DNA of 64,000 nucleotides from Planctomicrobium piriforme (GTDB lineage: Bacteria > Planctomycetota > Planctomycetia > Pirellulales > UBA1268): positions 131,947-195,946 of the forward strand of contig CAMAVC010000001.1 in the NCBI GenBank assembly GCA_945861585.1, written 5' to 3'. The first letter of the stretch is position 1, and the number at the start of each line of letters is the position of its first letter. The notes beneath the pieces were generated by a model. The model did not search any database, was not told the origin of the DNA, and was given only the letters and a program-made list of their open reading frames with translations. A program made the position numbers and the translations under genes. Shown piece by piece: positions 1-9,529 of this stretch.

Positions 1-765
1 GTGGGCTTCGCAACCGCCGGCTTTCTCGCCCACACGCTGTTTCTCGCCTGGCGGGCGGCGAACGAGCCGAATGTGCCGCTCTCGAGTGCGTTCGATTGGT
101 ACCTCCTCGCCGCGTGGCTCCTGGCGGGAGGCTATCTCTGGCTGCTCGTGGCGAATCCGCGTACGCAAGTGGGCCTGTTCCTCCTTCCCGTGGTGCTCGG
201 CCTCGTGGGGGCCGCGCAGCTGTCGAGCCGCGCGCCGTTTCCGCAGAGCCCGGCCACGCAGGTGTGGGGGGTCATTCACGGTTCGTTCAACCTGGCAGCG
301 AGCGTCGCCGTAGCCGGCGGCGCCGTCGCGGGCCTCATGTGGCTCATCCAGGCGACACGGCTCACGCGCAAGCGCACTCCCGCGCAGGGCTTGCGGCTGC
401 CCAGCCTCGAGCTGCTCGCGGCGACGACGGGCCGGGCCGCGTGGATCGCCGCCTGGACCGCGGCTGCCGGCTTCGTCTCGGGGCTCGTGCTCAACGCCGT
501 GAACCGGCAGCGCGGCCTGCTCGAGACCGTGCCCTGGAACGATCCCGTCGTCCTCCGGATGGGAATGCTCGTCGCCTGGCTGATCGCGGCGGCGATCGCG
601 ACCCGGGCCTTCGCGCGGCGGCCCGAGGCGGCGCGGGTGGCGGCGTGGCTGTCTCTGGCCAGCTTCGTGGTGCTCACCGCGTCGATCCTCTGGGGGGTGC
701 TCGGCACCACCAGGCACGGCGTGCCACCGACGCAGGCATCTGCAATCCGCGAGGTCGTGCCATGA
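1..765 (+). CDS. HemX/CcsA-like cytochrome c assembly membrane protein (5' end probably cut by window)
   Basis: The translation is an integral membrane protein with about seven hydrophobic segments separated by short loops (for example FDWYLLAAWLLAGGYLWLLV and WIAAWTAAAGFVSGLVL). It ends four bases into the following hemA gene (ATGA overlap), and a hemX/ccsA-type gene directly upstream of hemA is a familiar arrangement in Bacillus and many other bacteria. HemX-like proteins are thought to influence glutamyl-tRNA reductase level or haem delivery. I do not see the WGxxWxWD haem-handling motif of full CcsA, so HemX-like is the safer label. A conserved-looking His lies in GVIHGSFNL. The GTG at base 1 is simply the window edge; the first helix looks incomplete, so the true start is probably upstream. 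Confidence 0.7.
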   Translation: MGFATAGFLAHTLFLAWRAANEPNVPLSSAFDWYLLAAWLLAGGYLWLLVANPRTQVGLFLLPVVLGLVGAAQLSSRAPFPQSPATQVWGVIHGSFNLAASVAVAGGAVAGLMWLIQATRLTRKRTPAQGLRLPSLELLAATTGRAAWIAAWTAAAGFVSGLVLNAVNRQRGLLETVPWNDPVVLRMGMLVAWLIAAAIATRAFARRPEAARVAAWLSLASFVVLTASILWGVLGTTRHGVPPTQASAIREVVP

Positions 766-2036
766 CGCTCGCGTTCGTGGGAGGCACCCACCGCACCGTG
801 CCGCTGGCCCTGCGCGAGCGGCTGGCCTTTTCCGCTGAGCAGGCGGCCGAAGCCCTGTGCCGGTTTCGCGACCGGTTTCCCGGCCGGGAAGTCGTGCTCC
901 TCTCCACCTGCAACCGCGTGGAGCTGTACGCGGCCGGCGAGGAGGCCGCCGTGCCACCCCCGGCCGAGCAGCTGGTGTCGTTTCTCGCCGAGTGCCGCGG
1001 GATCGATGCAGCCGTGTTGGCGCCCGTGCTCGCCCGGGAGAGCGACGAGGCGGTCGTGCGGCACCTGTTCAGCGTGGCCTCAGGGCTCGACAGCATGGTG
1101 CTCGGCGAGCCGCAGATCGTGTCGCAGGTGAAGCAGGCCTGGGCGCTTGCGCAGCGGACGGAGACGGCTGGCCCGCTCACCGGAGGCATGTTCCAGGCGG
1201 CCCTGCGCACGGCCAAGCGGGTGGCGAGCGAAACGGCCCTCGGCCGCGAGCGGCTCTCGATTCCGAGCGTGGCGGTCGCCGACTTCGCCCGCGGGGTGTT
1301 CGAGCGGTTCGACGACAAGCGGGTGCTCGTGATCGGTGCCGGCAAGATGGCCCACGAGACGCTTCGCTACCTGCGGGAGGCTGGCGCTCACGACATCGTC
1401 GTGGTCAATCGCACCGCCGACCGCGCTCATCGGCTCGCGGCCCGGCTGGGCGGGCGGCCGGGCCGGTTCGACGATCTCGTCGCCGAGCTCGCCGCGGCCG
1501 ATCTCGTGGTGAGCACGACGGGCGCGAGCGAGCCCGTCGTGCCGGCCGACCTCTTCGCCCGTGCGGAGTCGGGCCGCGAGGGCCGGCCGTTGGTGGTGCT
1601 CGACCTCGCCGTGCCGCGTGACTTCGATCCGGCGATCGGCGCCCGCCCGGGCGTGTGGCTGTATTCGATCGACGACCTGGGCGCCGCCTGCGAGGCCAAC
1701 CGGCGCAGCCGGCACCGCGAAATGCCGGGGGCGCTCGCGATCGTCGATGAGGAGACGCGACGGTTCATGGGCGACCTCCACCACCGCTCGACGGCGCCGG
1801 TGATCGAACGGCTGCGGGCCGGCTGGACGGAGACGGGCGAGGCCGAATTGGATCGACTCTTCCGCCGCGTGCCATCGCTCGACGATGCCGCCCGGGCCGA
1901 GATCCGCCAGGCCTTCGAGCGGTACGCCGCCAAGATGCTCCACTCGCCGCTCGCGTCGCTCCGCAACGAGAGCCGCTCAGGGCCGCCCCACGGCCTCCTC
2001 GACGCCCTCAAGCGGCTCTTTGATCTCAAGGAGTAG
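762..2036 (+). CDS. hemA: Glutamyl-tRNA reductase
   Basis: HemA reduces glutamyl-tRNA(Glu) with NADPH to glutamate-1-semialdehyde, the first committed step of C5-pathway tetrapyrrole synthesis. The 424-aa length fits the family. The N-terminal catalytic domain contains LLSTCNRVELYA with the nucleophilic Cys at residue 50, the same position as in the E. coli enzyme. The substrate-site motif HLFSVASGLDSMVLGEPQI follows. The NADP-binding Rossmann motif VLVIGAGKMAHETLRYL and VVNRT come next, and a helical dimerisation domain ends the protein. The ORF track extends this frame to base 96, but the ATG at 762 overlaps the upstream stop (ATGA) and places Cys50 correctly. The gene is translationally coupled to the HemX-like gene. 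Its 3' end overlaps the convergent repeat-protein gene by 11 bases. Confidence 0.96.
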   Translation: MTLAFVGGTHRTVPLALRERLAFSAEQAAEALCRFRDRFPGREVVLLSTCNRVELYAAGEEAAVPPPAEQLVSFLAECRGIDAAVLAPVLARESDEAVVRHLFSVASGLDSMVLGEPQIVSQVKQAWALAQRTETAGPLTGGMFQAALRTAKRVASETALGRERLSIPSVAVADFARGVFERFDDKRVLVIGAGKMAHETLRYLREAGAHDIVVVNRTADRAHRLAARLGGRPGRFDDLVAELAAADLVVSTTGASEPVVPADLFARAESGREGRPLVVLDLAVPRDFDPAIGARPGVWLYSIDDLGAACEANRRSRHREMPGALAIVDEETRRFMGDLHHRSTAPVIERLRAGWTETGEAELDRLFRRVPSLDDAARAEIRQAFERYAAKMLHSPLASLRNESRSGPPHGLLDALKRLFDLKE

Positions 2037-3132
2037 CGATGCAGTACGACAGGGCGAGCAGGGCGTAGGCCGTCACGAGGTTCGGGTCGCCTTCCATCCA
2101 GCGAGTGTTCTCGTTGACCCACGAGCCGTCAGGCTTCTGCTTGGAGAGGATCGTGGCGGAGAGCTCGGCCTTCCAGTCGTGGGTTTGTCCTGCGGCATCG
2201 GTGAATCGATCCTCACCGAGGACGTCGAGCGCCTTCGCCGCCGTGTGGAAGTAGTAGTAGAGCCCGGCGTCGCCGAGGCCGGGATTCTCCGCGAACGTGT
2301 AGTGCTTGCGGAGCCAGGCCGTCGCGGCCTTCACCCGCGGGTCGCTCTTCGTGAGCCCCGCGAAGATCATGCTCTTGAGGCCGGCGTAGGTCATCGAGCC
2401 GTAGCTGCGCAGGCCGCCGTTGGGAAGCGTGCCCGCCTGGCTCTCGCCGCCGTTGGCCGGTGTGTAATAGAAGCCGCCGTCGGGGTTTTTCGCCGGATGG
2501 GGCAGCGTGTTGTGCGGCCCCTCGAGATTCTGCGTGCGCGATACGAACGCCAGCGCCCGCTGGATGGCCGGGTCGTTCTGGCTCGTGCCCACGCTCCGCA
2601 GGGCCTCGATCATGAAGGCGGTGTTCGAGAGGTCGGGCCGGCCCTTGCCGCCGTAGCCGGCGCCGCCGTACGCAGGATCGTCGGTCCCCTTCCCTTCGGC
2701 GTCGTCCCACTGCAGGCCCTTCACGAAGGCCTCGGCCTCCTGGAGCTCCTTGGCGTAGCGGCCGCCGTAGTTACACGCCGCGAGGGCCATGATCGCGATC
2801 GACGTCTCGTAGTTGGCCACCTTCGAGTCGGGCGTGTGGATGCCGCCGTCGGTGTTCTTGAACTTGAGGAGATAGGCGAGCGCCTTCTGCACGGCCGGAT
2901 CGTCGGCCGGTGTGCCGCTCTGCGCGAGCGCTGTCACTGCGAGCGCCGTCACCGCCGGCCCGACCTGCGACGAAAAACTGCCGTCTTCGCTCTGCCCCTG
3001 CTCGATGAGATATTTCGACCCCTTTTCGATCGCCGCCTTGATCGCGGCGTTGTCGGTTGCCAGGGCGGCTGTGGCGACGCAGGCGAGCGCAACCGCCACG
3101 ACGGGAACCATTGAGAGATGTGTCAGGATCAT
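2026..3132 (-). CDS. Secreted terpenoid-cyclase-fold (prenyltransferase/squalene-oxidase repeat) protein
   Basis: A 368-aa protein starting MILTHLSMVPVVAVALACVATAALA, a clear signal peptide. The mature part is a series of alpha-alpha repeats of the prenyltransferase/squalene-cyclase type. Repeat cores include GSKYLIEQGQSEDGSF, ALAYLLKFKNTDGGI, DLSNTAFMIEALR, RALAFVSRTQN, TYAGLKSMIFAGL and ILSKQKPDGSWVNENTRWMEGDPNLVTAYALLAL. These alpha/alpha-toroid proteins are common in planctomycetes and usually annotated as repeat-containing hypothetical proteins. I do not see the DXDD or DXDDTA cyclase acid motif, so a binding or structural role is more likely than a cyclase. The start was moved inward from 4017 in the track, because the upstream extension is out-of-frame shadow of the DUF1559 gene. 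It lies 57 bases downstream of that gene on the same strand. Confidence 0.85.
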   Translation of the reverse strand: MILTHLSMVPVVAVALACVATAALATDNAAIKAAIEKGSKYLIEQGQSEDGSFSSQVGPAVTALAVTALAQSGTPADDPAVQKALAYLLKFKNTDGGIHTPDSKVANYETSIAIMALAACNYGGRYAKELQEAEAFVKGLQWDDAEGKGTDDPAYGGAGYGGKGRPDLSNTAFMIEALRSVGTSQNDPAIQRALAFVSRTQNLEGPHNTLPHPAKNPDGGFYYTPANGGESQAGTLPNGGLRSYGSMTYAGLKSMIFAGLTKSDPRVKAATAWLRKHYTFAENPGLGDAGLYYYFHTAAKALDVLGEDRFTDAAGQTHDWKAELSATILSKQKPDGSWVNENTRWMEGDPNLVTAYALLALSYCIATP

Positions 3133-3188
3133 GGGGCACCTCCGACGGGAAGTATAGGGAGTGGAAGTTGATTCGGACTGCCCGCCGA

Positions 3189-4304
3189 TCAAGGCATAGC
3201 GACCGTTTCTCCTCCCCCACGCGTTCCGAGGGCTCGCCACACCGACAAATCGATCGTTTCGGACATCGTACCGACCGACCCGTCCATCATCGCGGTCACC
3301 ACGACGCCCGGGTGAAAACTCCGCGACGTGATCGCCGCGTAGGTCTTTTGGGTCGCGTGTGATCCCTCCTGCCGCGAGTTGTAATCGATGTCGTGCTCGA
3401 TGCCACTCGCCGTATGGGGTACCCGGGCATTGGGAACGAACACCGTCGTGAATCCGGCGTGATGAACCCGCCCGTCGGGCCATTCGGTGTGACCTGTACA
3501 GTCGTTCGTCGTGGCACCGAGTTTGGCATCGCCACCGGCGCAGAGACCACTGATCGTGGCGGGTTCTGCCGGCGGCGATCCGGCTGGATACGACCCCCCA
3601 GGGTCCGCCGTGTTGCGCACGTACGGTGTGAACGCCTTCACCTCGGCCACGCATAGCGTCTTCGACAACCCATCGGTGAACATCGCCGACTTGAACTTCG
3701 AATTTGGGTGAAATGCGCCGTCGCCACCAGTGCCGGTGTCGGGGTCGTACACGAACCAGGTTCCGAAGTTGAAACCGTAGGTATGCGGGGCGATGTAGGG
3801 CACGTTCACCCCCCCGCTCGCCTTGGTGCGAACCACATTGTTGCGCTCGCTCGGACAGGCGAACGTCTTGACCCGCATATCCTTGACAGTCGTCCAATTC
3901 TTCGTCGGATCCGGCGTGCCGGCAGTAAAGCCGTCGTCCCACGCCTGCTCCATGTTTACCCTCGAGGCCGACGTGTCCTCTTCGAGGAACGAGAGGATCC
4001 GGCCGTGAACCGACCACGACCCGTTGTTCGAGACGAAGGTTGTCTTCGGCGTGTGCAGCATGCTTGGCGGAAATGCACGTCGTGCACTCTCGTAGTTATG
4101 CACACCAAGGGCGAGTTGTCTCGCGTTGTTTTGGCACGACGACCGCCGGGCCGATTCGCGGGCCGCCTGCACGGCCGGGAGCAGCAGCCCCACGAGCACG
4201 CCGATGATCGCGATCACGACCAAGAGCTCCACCAGGGTGAACCCCCTGCGGGATGCAGCGGCGGCGGATTTGCCGGGCTGGAAGGACAATCGATGCGAGG
4301 GCAT
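3189..4304 (-). CDS. DUF1559 prepilin-type protein (type IV pseudopilin-like)
   Basis: This 371-aa protein has a class III prepilin signal, RRGFTLVELLVVIAIIGVLVGLLLPAVQAARE, about 18 residues after the chosen Met (MPSHRLSFQPG). Cleavage and N-methylation would occur at G/F, and the hydrophobic helix would anchor it in the inner membrane. The remaining part is the DUF1559 domain. Its C-terminal H-x9-DG motif is present exactly: FHPGVVVTAMMDGS has nine residues between His and Asp-Gly. DUF1559 proteins are massively expanded in planctomycetes and are considered pseudopilin-like secreted proteins of unknown function. The downstream repeat protein may be co-transcribed. The earlier in-frame start in the track (4406) would put 34 extra residues before the prepilin leader and is less likely. 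Confidence 0.92.
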   Translation of the reverse strand: MPSHRLSFQPGKSAAAASRRGFTLVELLVVIAIIGVLVGLLLPAVQAARESARRSSCQNNARQLALGVHNYESARRAFPPSMLHTPKTTFVSNNGSWSVHGRILSFLEEDTSASRVNMEQAWDDGFTAGTPDPTKNWTTVKDMRVKTFACPSERNNVVRTKASGGVNVPYIAPHTYGFNFGTWFVYDPDTGTGGDGAFHPNSKFKSAMFTDGLSKTLCVAEVKAFTPYVRNTADPGGSYPAGSPPAEPATISGLCAGGDAKLGATTNDCTGHTEWPDGRVHHAGFTTVFVPNARVPHTASGIEHDIDYNSRQEGSHATQKTYAAITSRSFHPGVVVTAMMDGSVGTMSETIDLSVWRALGTRGGGETVAMP

Positions 4305-4507
4305 CACACGGCTCCAGAGCTGCGCCCGCGAGGCATCACAGGCATTGCACGCCGCACTGCAGTGCAATCGGCGTGCCAACTCGCAGACCACCCCCGGAGA
4401 TACCACAGACGCAGTTTCTCACGGCCTTCCACGATCCTGGAAGCCGGTGCCGGATGCGGGACGCGGAGATTTTCACCGCGCGGCGAAAATCTCGCCGTCG
4501 CTCCACG

Positions 4508-5080
4508 TCAGACCGGAGCCGTGGGGAGCGTCCGCGGATAGGCGGGCACCTGGCGGGGCGGAGGATCGCGCCCCTCTTCGAGCTGCCACTGCTCGCGCTC
4601 CTGCTCGGAAGCGTAGTACGTGAGCCAGACGGTCATGTCTTCGGCGTCGCCGGCGCTGCAATCCCAATGGAAGTAGTTGTCGGGGAGATCGACCCGCTTC
4701 ACGGCTGCCGGCAGGATGTCGCGCCGCACGACCGCGTACAGCTCACGGTCGGAGAGGTGATCGGTGTAGTCGAGGACCACGCGTTTTTCATAGAGCCGCT
4801 CGATCACCTGCCAGAGCCGGTCGTGCACCTGCTCGTCGTCGAGCGTACAGGCCGGCTGCATCGCCAGCGGCGGATCGAACCAGCGGGCGATCGGCACGAG
4901 CGGCGCCTGCTCCCAGGCCAGCATCGATTCAAGGAAGCGGTTTTCGACGGGGGTGGGGAGGAGTCGAAAATCGATCTCGAAGATCGCCTCATCGAGATAG
5001 GGCTCGATCGCGTCGCGGAGTTCCGCGTTGCGGAGCAGACAGTCGACTTCTTCGGGATCGGGATGATGGGCGAGGGGCAT
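4508..5080 (-). CDS. Conserved-looking acidic hypothetical protein
   Basis: I do not recognise a family. The 190-aa product (MPLAHHPDPEEVD...) is soluble, acidic and rich in Trp and Tyr, with predicted helical stretches (CLLRNAELRDAIEPYLDEAIFEID; DRLWQVIERLYEKRVVLDYTDHLSDRELYAVVRRDIL) and a C-terminal Pro-rich tail. No signal peptide or membrane segment is visible. The segment LPDNYFHWDCSAGDAEDMTVWLTYYAS looks like a plausible conserved core. Codon use matches the neighbouring genes, which argues for a real gene rather than a shadow frame. The start at 5080 drops 22 Arg-rich residues from the track ORF. It is isolated, with about 200 bases on one side and 270 on the other without genes. Confidence 0.6.
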   Translation of the reverse strand: MPLAHHPDPEEVDCLLRNAELRDAIEPYLDEAIFEIDFRLLPTPVENRFLESMLAWEQAPLVPIARWFDPPLAMQPACTLDDEQVHDRLWQVIERLYEKRVVLDYTDHLSDRELYAVVRRDILPAAVKRVDLPDNYFHWDCSAGDAEDMTVWLTYYASEQEREQWQLEEGRDPPPRQVPAYPRTLPTAPV

Positions 5081-5347
5081 GCCGGGTGGTTCCACGGAGT
5101 GTCGGCGGGAACGCCGCCGGCCCACGCCGCCGACGTTCACCACCAAGCACCGACGATACCCAGCCCGGAACCCCGTTCAATCATTTTCCACATGAATTTC
5201 CACGGTTTTTGGGCACCGAAACCGGCACGACCCCTACGACATGACGACTCTCCGCGGCCCTCCAACCCCGCCTGAATTGCCAGTTTCCCGCAAAGCAAAG
5301 AGGCCGGGGGGCTGGCTGAACGGAGGACCGGCTTCCGCCTGTCCTGC

Positions 5348-6805
5348 TCACGCGAGCACGCCCTTCACGACGTGGCCATGTACGTCGGTGAGCCGGAACT
5401 GGCGGCCCTGGTAGCGATAGGTGAGCTTCGTGTGGTCGACACCCACGAGGTGCATGATCGTGGCCTGCATGTCGTGGATGTGCACCGGGTCAGCCGTGAT
5501 GTTCCAGGCGTAGTCGTCGGTCGATCCGTACACGTGCCCCGGCTTCGCGCCGCCACCCGCCAGGAGGAACGAATACGCCTTGCCGAAGTGGTCTCGTCCC
5601 TTGGGGTTTGCCGGATCGCCCTGGCCAAACGGCGTGCGGCCAAACTCGCCTCCCCAGGCCACGAGCGTGTCGGAGAGCAGGCCCCGCTCCTTCAGATCCT
5701 GGATCAGCGCGGCCGACGGGGCGTCGGTGTCCTTGCACTGCTGTGGGAGCTGCGTGAATAGATTGCCGTGCTGGTCCCAGCCGGCATGCATGAGCTGCAC
5801 GAACCGAGTGCCGCGTTCGAGCAGCCGCCGGGCGATCAGGCAGTTGGAGGCGAACGTGCCCTGCACGTGGACATCGGGCCCGTAGCGCTCGAGCACGTGC
5901 CGGGGCTCGTTGGAGAAGTCGACGAGGTCCGGGACGCTGGCCTGCATTCGGTAGGCCATCTCGTATTGCGCGATCCGCGTGTCGATCTCCGGATCGCCGT
6001 AGTCGGCGAGGTGCTTCGCGTTCATGGCGGCGAGATCATCAAGCAGAAGACGCCTGCCCTCGCGGCTCACGCCGGCGGGGTTCGTGAGATAGGGCACGGG
6101 CTCGCCGGTGTTGCGGAACTTGACCCCCTGGAAGCGGCTCGGCAGGAAGCCGCTGCCCCAGTAGTAGTCGAAGAACAGCTGCCCGCAGCTCTTCGCCTTG
6201 TCGCTCGACGTCATCACGACGAACGCCGGCAGGTCTTCCGTCTCGCAGCCGAGGCCGTAGCTCATCCAGGCCCCCATGCTCGGCCGGCCCGGCACCTGGG
6301 CACCCGACAGGAAAAACGTGACGCCCGGCGCGTGGTTCACGGCCTCCGTGTGCATGCTCCGCACGAGGCACAGATCGTCCGCGACGCCGCCCAGGTGAGG
6401 CAGCATCTCGCTCATTTCCATCCCGCACGCGCCGTACTTGCGAAATGGTTTGATCGGCGACACGACCGGCCATTTGGCATAGCCGCTCGACATGGTGGAG
6501 AGCCGCGTCTGGCCGCGGACACTCGCGGGAATGTCCTGTCCGCCCCTCTCGATGAGCGCGGGCTTGGGGTCGAAGAGGTCGACGTGCGACGGACCGCCTC
6601 CCTGCCAGAGCATCACCACGCGCTTGGCCTTCGGCTCGTGGTGTGGCAGGCCCGGCAGGCCGGGCATTCCGTGCGGCGGTGCGGTCGCGGCGACATCCCG
6701 GCCGAGCAGCGACGCCAACGCCACCGCGCCGATGCCCGTTCCGGCCGAGCCGAAGAGTTGGCGGCGGGTGACGCGGCAGGCGTTTTCGAGGTGCAGGCCG
6801 TTCAT
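5348..6805 (-). CDS. DUF1501 family secreted protein
   Basis: A 485-aa DUF1501 protein, a family with a sulfatase/alkaline-phosphatase-like fold. It begins with a twin-arginine-like leader (RVTRRQLFGSAGTGIGAVALASLL), so Tat export is likely. Typical family blocks are KRVVMLWQGGGPSHVDLFDPKP, NHAPGVTFFLSGAQVPGRPSMGAWMSYGLG, RLLERGTRFVQLMHAGWDQHG, LVAWGGEFGRTPF and GRDHFGKAYSFLLAGGG. It also has the usual end HLVGVDHTKLTYRYQGRQFRLTDVHG. It lies seven bases downstream of the DUF1549/DUF1553 gene, the standard planctomycete two-gene arrangement. The role of these pairs is unproven; a link to degradation of complex carbon compounds at the cell surface has been proposed. Confidence 0.93.
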   Translation of the reverse strand: MNGLHLENACRVTRRQLFGSAGTGIGAVALASLLGRDVAATAPPHGMPGLPGLPHHEPKAKRVVMLWQGGGPSHVDLFDPKPALIERGGQDIPASVRGQTRLSTMSSGYAKWPVVSPIKPFRKYGACGMEMSEMLPHLGGVADDLCLVRSMHTEAVNHAPGVTFFLSGAQVPGRPSMGAWMSYGLGCETEDLPAFVVMTSSDKAKSCGQLFFDYYWGSGFLPSRFQGVKFRNTGEPVPYLTNPAGVSREGRRLLLDDLAAMNAKHLADYGDPEIDTRIAQYEMAYRMQASVPDLVDFSNEPRHVLERYGPDVHVQGTFASNCLIARRLLERGTRFVQLMHAGWDQHGNLFTQLPQQCKDTDAPSAALIQDLKERGLLSDTLVAWGGEFGRTPFGQGDPANPKGRDHFGKAYSFLLAGGGAKPGHVYGSTDDYAWNITADPVHIHDMQATIMHLVGVDHTKLTYRYQGRQFRLTDVHGHVVKGVLA

Positions 6806-6812
6806 GGCGTCG

Positions 6813-9374
6813 TCACTCCCGCGTCAGGGCTTCATCGAGATTGAAAATCGCCAGGCAGACGCTCGTGAGCGCCGCGTGCTCGGCCACGTCGAGCGATTCG
6901 TTGCGCGGGCTCTCGCCGACGCCCAGAAAGTGCCTGGCAGCCTCGGCGTCGGCCCGGTAGACGGCCAGTTGACGCCCATGCATCCGCTCGAGCGCTTCGA
7001 GATCGTAGGCGGTGGGCTTGCGGCCGAGCACGCGGCGGAACGCAAACGTCAGTCGGCCATCGAAGTCGGCACTGGCCACCAGGCTCTTCTCGGCGAGCAC
7101 CCGCGAGGCCTCGACCCACGTGGGGTCGTTCAAAGTCGTCAGTGCGTGCAGGGGTGTGCTCGTACGGCTGGCGCGGACGGTGCAGGTCTGACGATTGGCG
7201 GTGTCGAACATATTCGCCGGGCTTACCGTCCGCCGCCAGAAGGTGTAGAGGCTGCGGCGATAGAGGTCGGGGCCGTGCGACGCTGGATAGGTGAAGTCGC
7301 GCTCCTTTGTGATCGCCAGCGCCTCCCAGATCTCATCAGGCTGATACGGATAGACCGGCTGGCCACCGAGCCGGAGATCGATCAGGCCACTGGCCGAAAG
7401 GGCCACGTCGCGGAGCACCATCGACGGCATCCGGAAGCGGGCCGCGCGGGCGTGGAGCCGGTTCTCCGGATCCTTGGCGAGATGATCGGCCGTCACCTTG
7501 CTCGATTGCCGATAGGTGGCGCTCGTCACGAGCAGCCGATGCATCTTTTTCTGGCTCCAGCCATGCTCGCGGAACTCGACGGCCAGCCAGTCGAGAAGTT
7601 CCATGTGCCGCGGATACTCGCTCTGCACGCCCATGTCTTCGGTCGTCTTCACGATGCCAGTGCCGAAGAACTGCTGCCACATCCGGTTCACCTGCACCCG
7701 GGCCGTGAGCGGATGCTCCGGGAGGAAGAGCCACTTGGCCAGGCCGAGCCGGTTTTGCGGAAAGCCCTCGGGCATCGGCGGCAGGAAGGCGGGCGGCAGG
7801 AACGTGAGCTTCTCCCCGATGGGCGAGAGATAGTCGCCGCGGTCGAGGATCTTCGTCTCCCTGGGCTTCTCGTCGCTCATCACCATCACCCGCGGGACCT
7901 GGTCGCCCTTGTAGTCCTCGTACGCCTTTTTGGCAGCGTCGTACTTTGCCACGATGGGCAGGTTCGCAATCAGCTTCTGCTTCACCTTGCCATCGAAAAA
8001 CCCGCGCAGTTCCCGCTCGATCTCCTTTTTCTCGACGTCTGTCCGCTCGGCCTCGGGCTTGAGCAATAGCGGGGGGAGTGCTCTGGGGAGTTCTTCGCCG
8101 TCGGCCGGCCTTCCATCGGCGAACAGACCGATCTTCCACGCCTCAAACATCGACTCGAGTACCGGCTTTGCCTCGGTCTCCAGCGACTTCACAGTCACGT
8201 CGAGTTCCGCCAGCCGACGCGAGTTTTCCTCGGTGGGCAACTCGACGATTGGCGGGGCCACGCGGATCCGTGCGGAGAACCTCGACGGTGCGCCTGACTC
8301 GGGCACGCGATTGAAGGCGTCGAGGAGGCCGTAGTAGTCGGTGCGCGTCATCGGGTCGTACTTGTGGTCGTGGCACTGGGCACAGGCCATCGTCAGGCCG
8401 AGCCAGGTCGTGCTCGTCGTGTCGACCCGATCGAAGAGGGTGTTGAACCGCTGCTCTTCGGCGATCGCGCCGCCTTCACCGTTGAGGAGGTGGTTGCGGT
8501 TGAAGCCGGTCGCAATTTTTTGCTCGTTCGTGGGCCCGGGCAGAAGATCTCCCGCCAGCTGCTCGATCGAGAACTGATCGAATGGCATGTCGGTATTCAG
8601 CGCCTTCACCACCCAGTCACGCCAGATCCATTGCCAGGTGTCGCCGTCTTGCTGGAAGCCGTTGGAGTCGGAGTAGCGGGCGGCATCGAGCCACGGGAGC
8701 GCCATCCGCTCTCCATAGTGCGGCGAGGCGAGCAGCCGATCCACCAGCAACTCGTATGCCTCCGGCCGCGAGTCGGCGACGAAGGCATCGACCTCTTCTG
8801 GCGTCGGCGGAAGCCCCACGAGATCGGCATGCAGCCGCCGGATGAGGGTGGCCCGATCAGCCTCGGGCGCCGGCGCGAGCCCCGCCGCCTCGATCTTCGC
8901 GAGCACATATCGATCGACGTCGTTCCGCACCCAGTCGGCTTGCTTCACCTCCGGCCGCGCGGGCCGCACCGGCGCAGTGAAGGCCCAGTGCGGCTCGTAG
9001 CCAGCCCCTTCCCTGATCCAGCGGTCGAGGAGTTTTTTCTGTTCATCCGAGAGCCGCCGATTGGAATTCGGCGGCGGCATCAGCACGTCGGGGTCGGTCG
9101 AGTGGACCCGCTCGAGCATCACGCTCGCGCCGGGGTCGCGAGGCACGAGCGCGCCCGCACGAACAGCTGCGGTGCGGTCGTCGAGCCGGAGGTCGGCCTC
9201 CCGCTTGTTGCCGTCCTGACCGTGGCAGTAGAAGCAGTTTTCGGAAAGGATCGGGCGGATGTCGCGGTTGAAATCCAGCGCTGGCGGATCTGCGGCGCGG
9301 CCGGTGCCGACGAGCATCACGATGCCCGTCGCCACAAGCGCGAAACGGATCGATGCCACCCTCGAGCAACCCAT
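6813..9374 (-). CDS. PSCyt1-DUF1549-DUF1553 (PSD1) planctomycete cytochrome-domain protein
   Basis: An 853-aa exported protein with signal peptide MGCSRVASIRFALVATGIVMLVGTGRAA. The N-terminal planctomycete cytochrome C domain carries the haem motif CFYCH near residue 45. DUF1549 follows (WVRNDVDRYVLAKIEAAGL, ASPHYGERMALPWLDAARYSDSNGF), with a second CxxCH in CAQCHDHKYDPMT. The C-terminal DUF1553 carries FLPEHPLTARVQVNRMWQQFFGTGIV and RRSLYTFWRRTVSP. The start at 9374 gives the best signal peptide; the track start (9473) adds an unlikely 33-residue Arg/Pro-rich lead. It is the first gene of a two-gene unit with the DUF1501 gene. Function is not established; periplasmic electron transfer or substrate binding are possible. 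Confidence 0.92.
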   Translation of the reverse strand: MGCSRVASIRFALVATGIVMLVGTGRAADPPALDFNRDIRPILSENCFYCHGQDGNKREADLRLDDRTAAVRAGALVPRDPGASVMLERVHSTDPDVLMPPPNSNRRLSDEQKKLLDRWIREGAGYEPHWAFTAPVRPARPEVKQADWVRNDVDRYVLAKIEAAGLAPAPEADRATLIRRLHADLVGLPPTPEEVDAFVADSRPEAYELLVDRLLASPHYGERMALPWLDAARYSDSNGFQQDGDTWQWIWRDWVVKALNTDMPFDQFSIEQLAGDLLPGPTNEQKIATGFNRNHLLNGEGGAIAEEQRFNTLFDRVDTTSTTWLGLTMACAQCHDHKYDPMTRTDYYGLLDAFNRVPESGAPSRFSARIRVAPPIVELPTEENSRRLAELDVTVKSLETEAKPVLESMFEAWKIGLFADGRPADGEELPRALPPLLLKPEAERTDVEKKEIERELRGFFDGKVKQKLIANLPIVAKYDAAKKAYEDYKGDQVPRVMVMSDEKPRETKILDRGDYLSPIGEKLTFLPPAFLPPMPEGFPQNRLGLAKWLFLPEHPLTARVQVNRMWQQFFGTGIVKTTEDMGVQSEYPRHMELLDWLAVEFREHGWSQKKMHRLLVTSATYRQSSKVTADHLAKDPENRLHARAARFRMPSMVLRDVALSASGLIDLRLGGQPVYPYQPDEIWEALAITKERDFTYPASHGPDLYRRSLYTFWRRTVSPANMFDTANRQTCTVRASRTSTPLHALTTLNDPTWVEASRVLAEKSLVASADFDGRLTFAFRRVLGRKPTAYDLEALERMHGRQLAVYRADAEAARHFLGVGESPRNESLDVAEHAALTSVCLAIFNLDEALTRE

Positions 9375-9529
9375 GGAACGTTTCCATTGTGGGGTCACCC
9401 GCGTCGCCGATCCGCGGCCACATGCGGGCCGACTGGGATCGCGGACCTCTCGGTCGGTCGGCGGGAATACCAACTACACTACTCCCTGAAAGAATAGCAC
9501 CCGCAACCCTCCTAAGACAGGCAATTTTT

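Noticed and set aside
9353-9529. Extended N-terminus of the BaiN-type flavoprotein
   Set aside because: The extra ~59 residues overlap the divergent cytochrome gene start and do not resemble the family, whose members begin just before the FAD motif.
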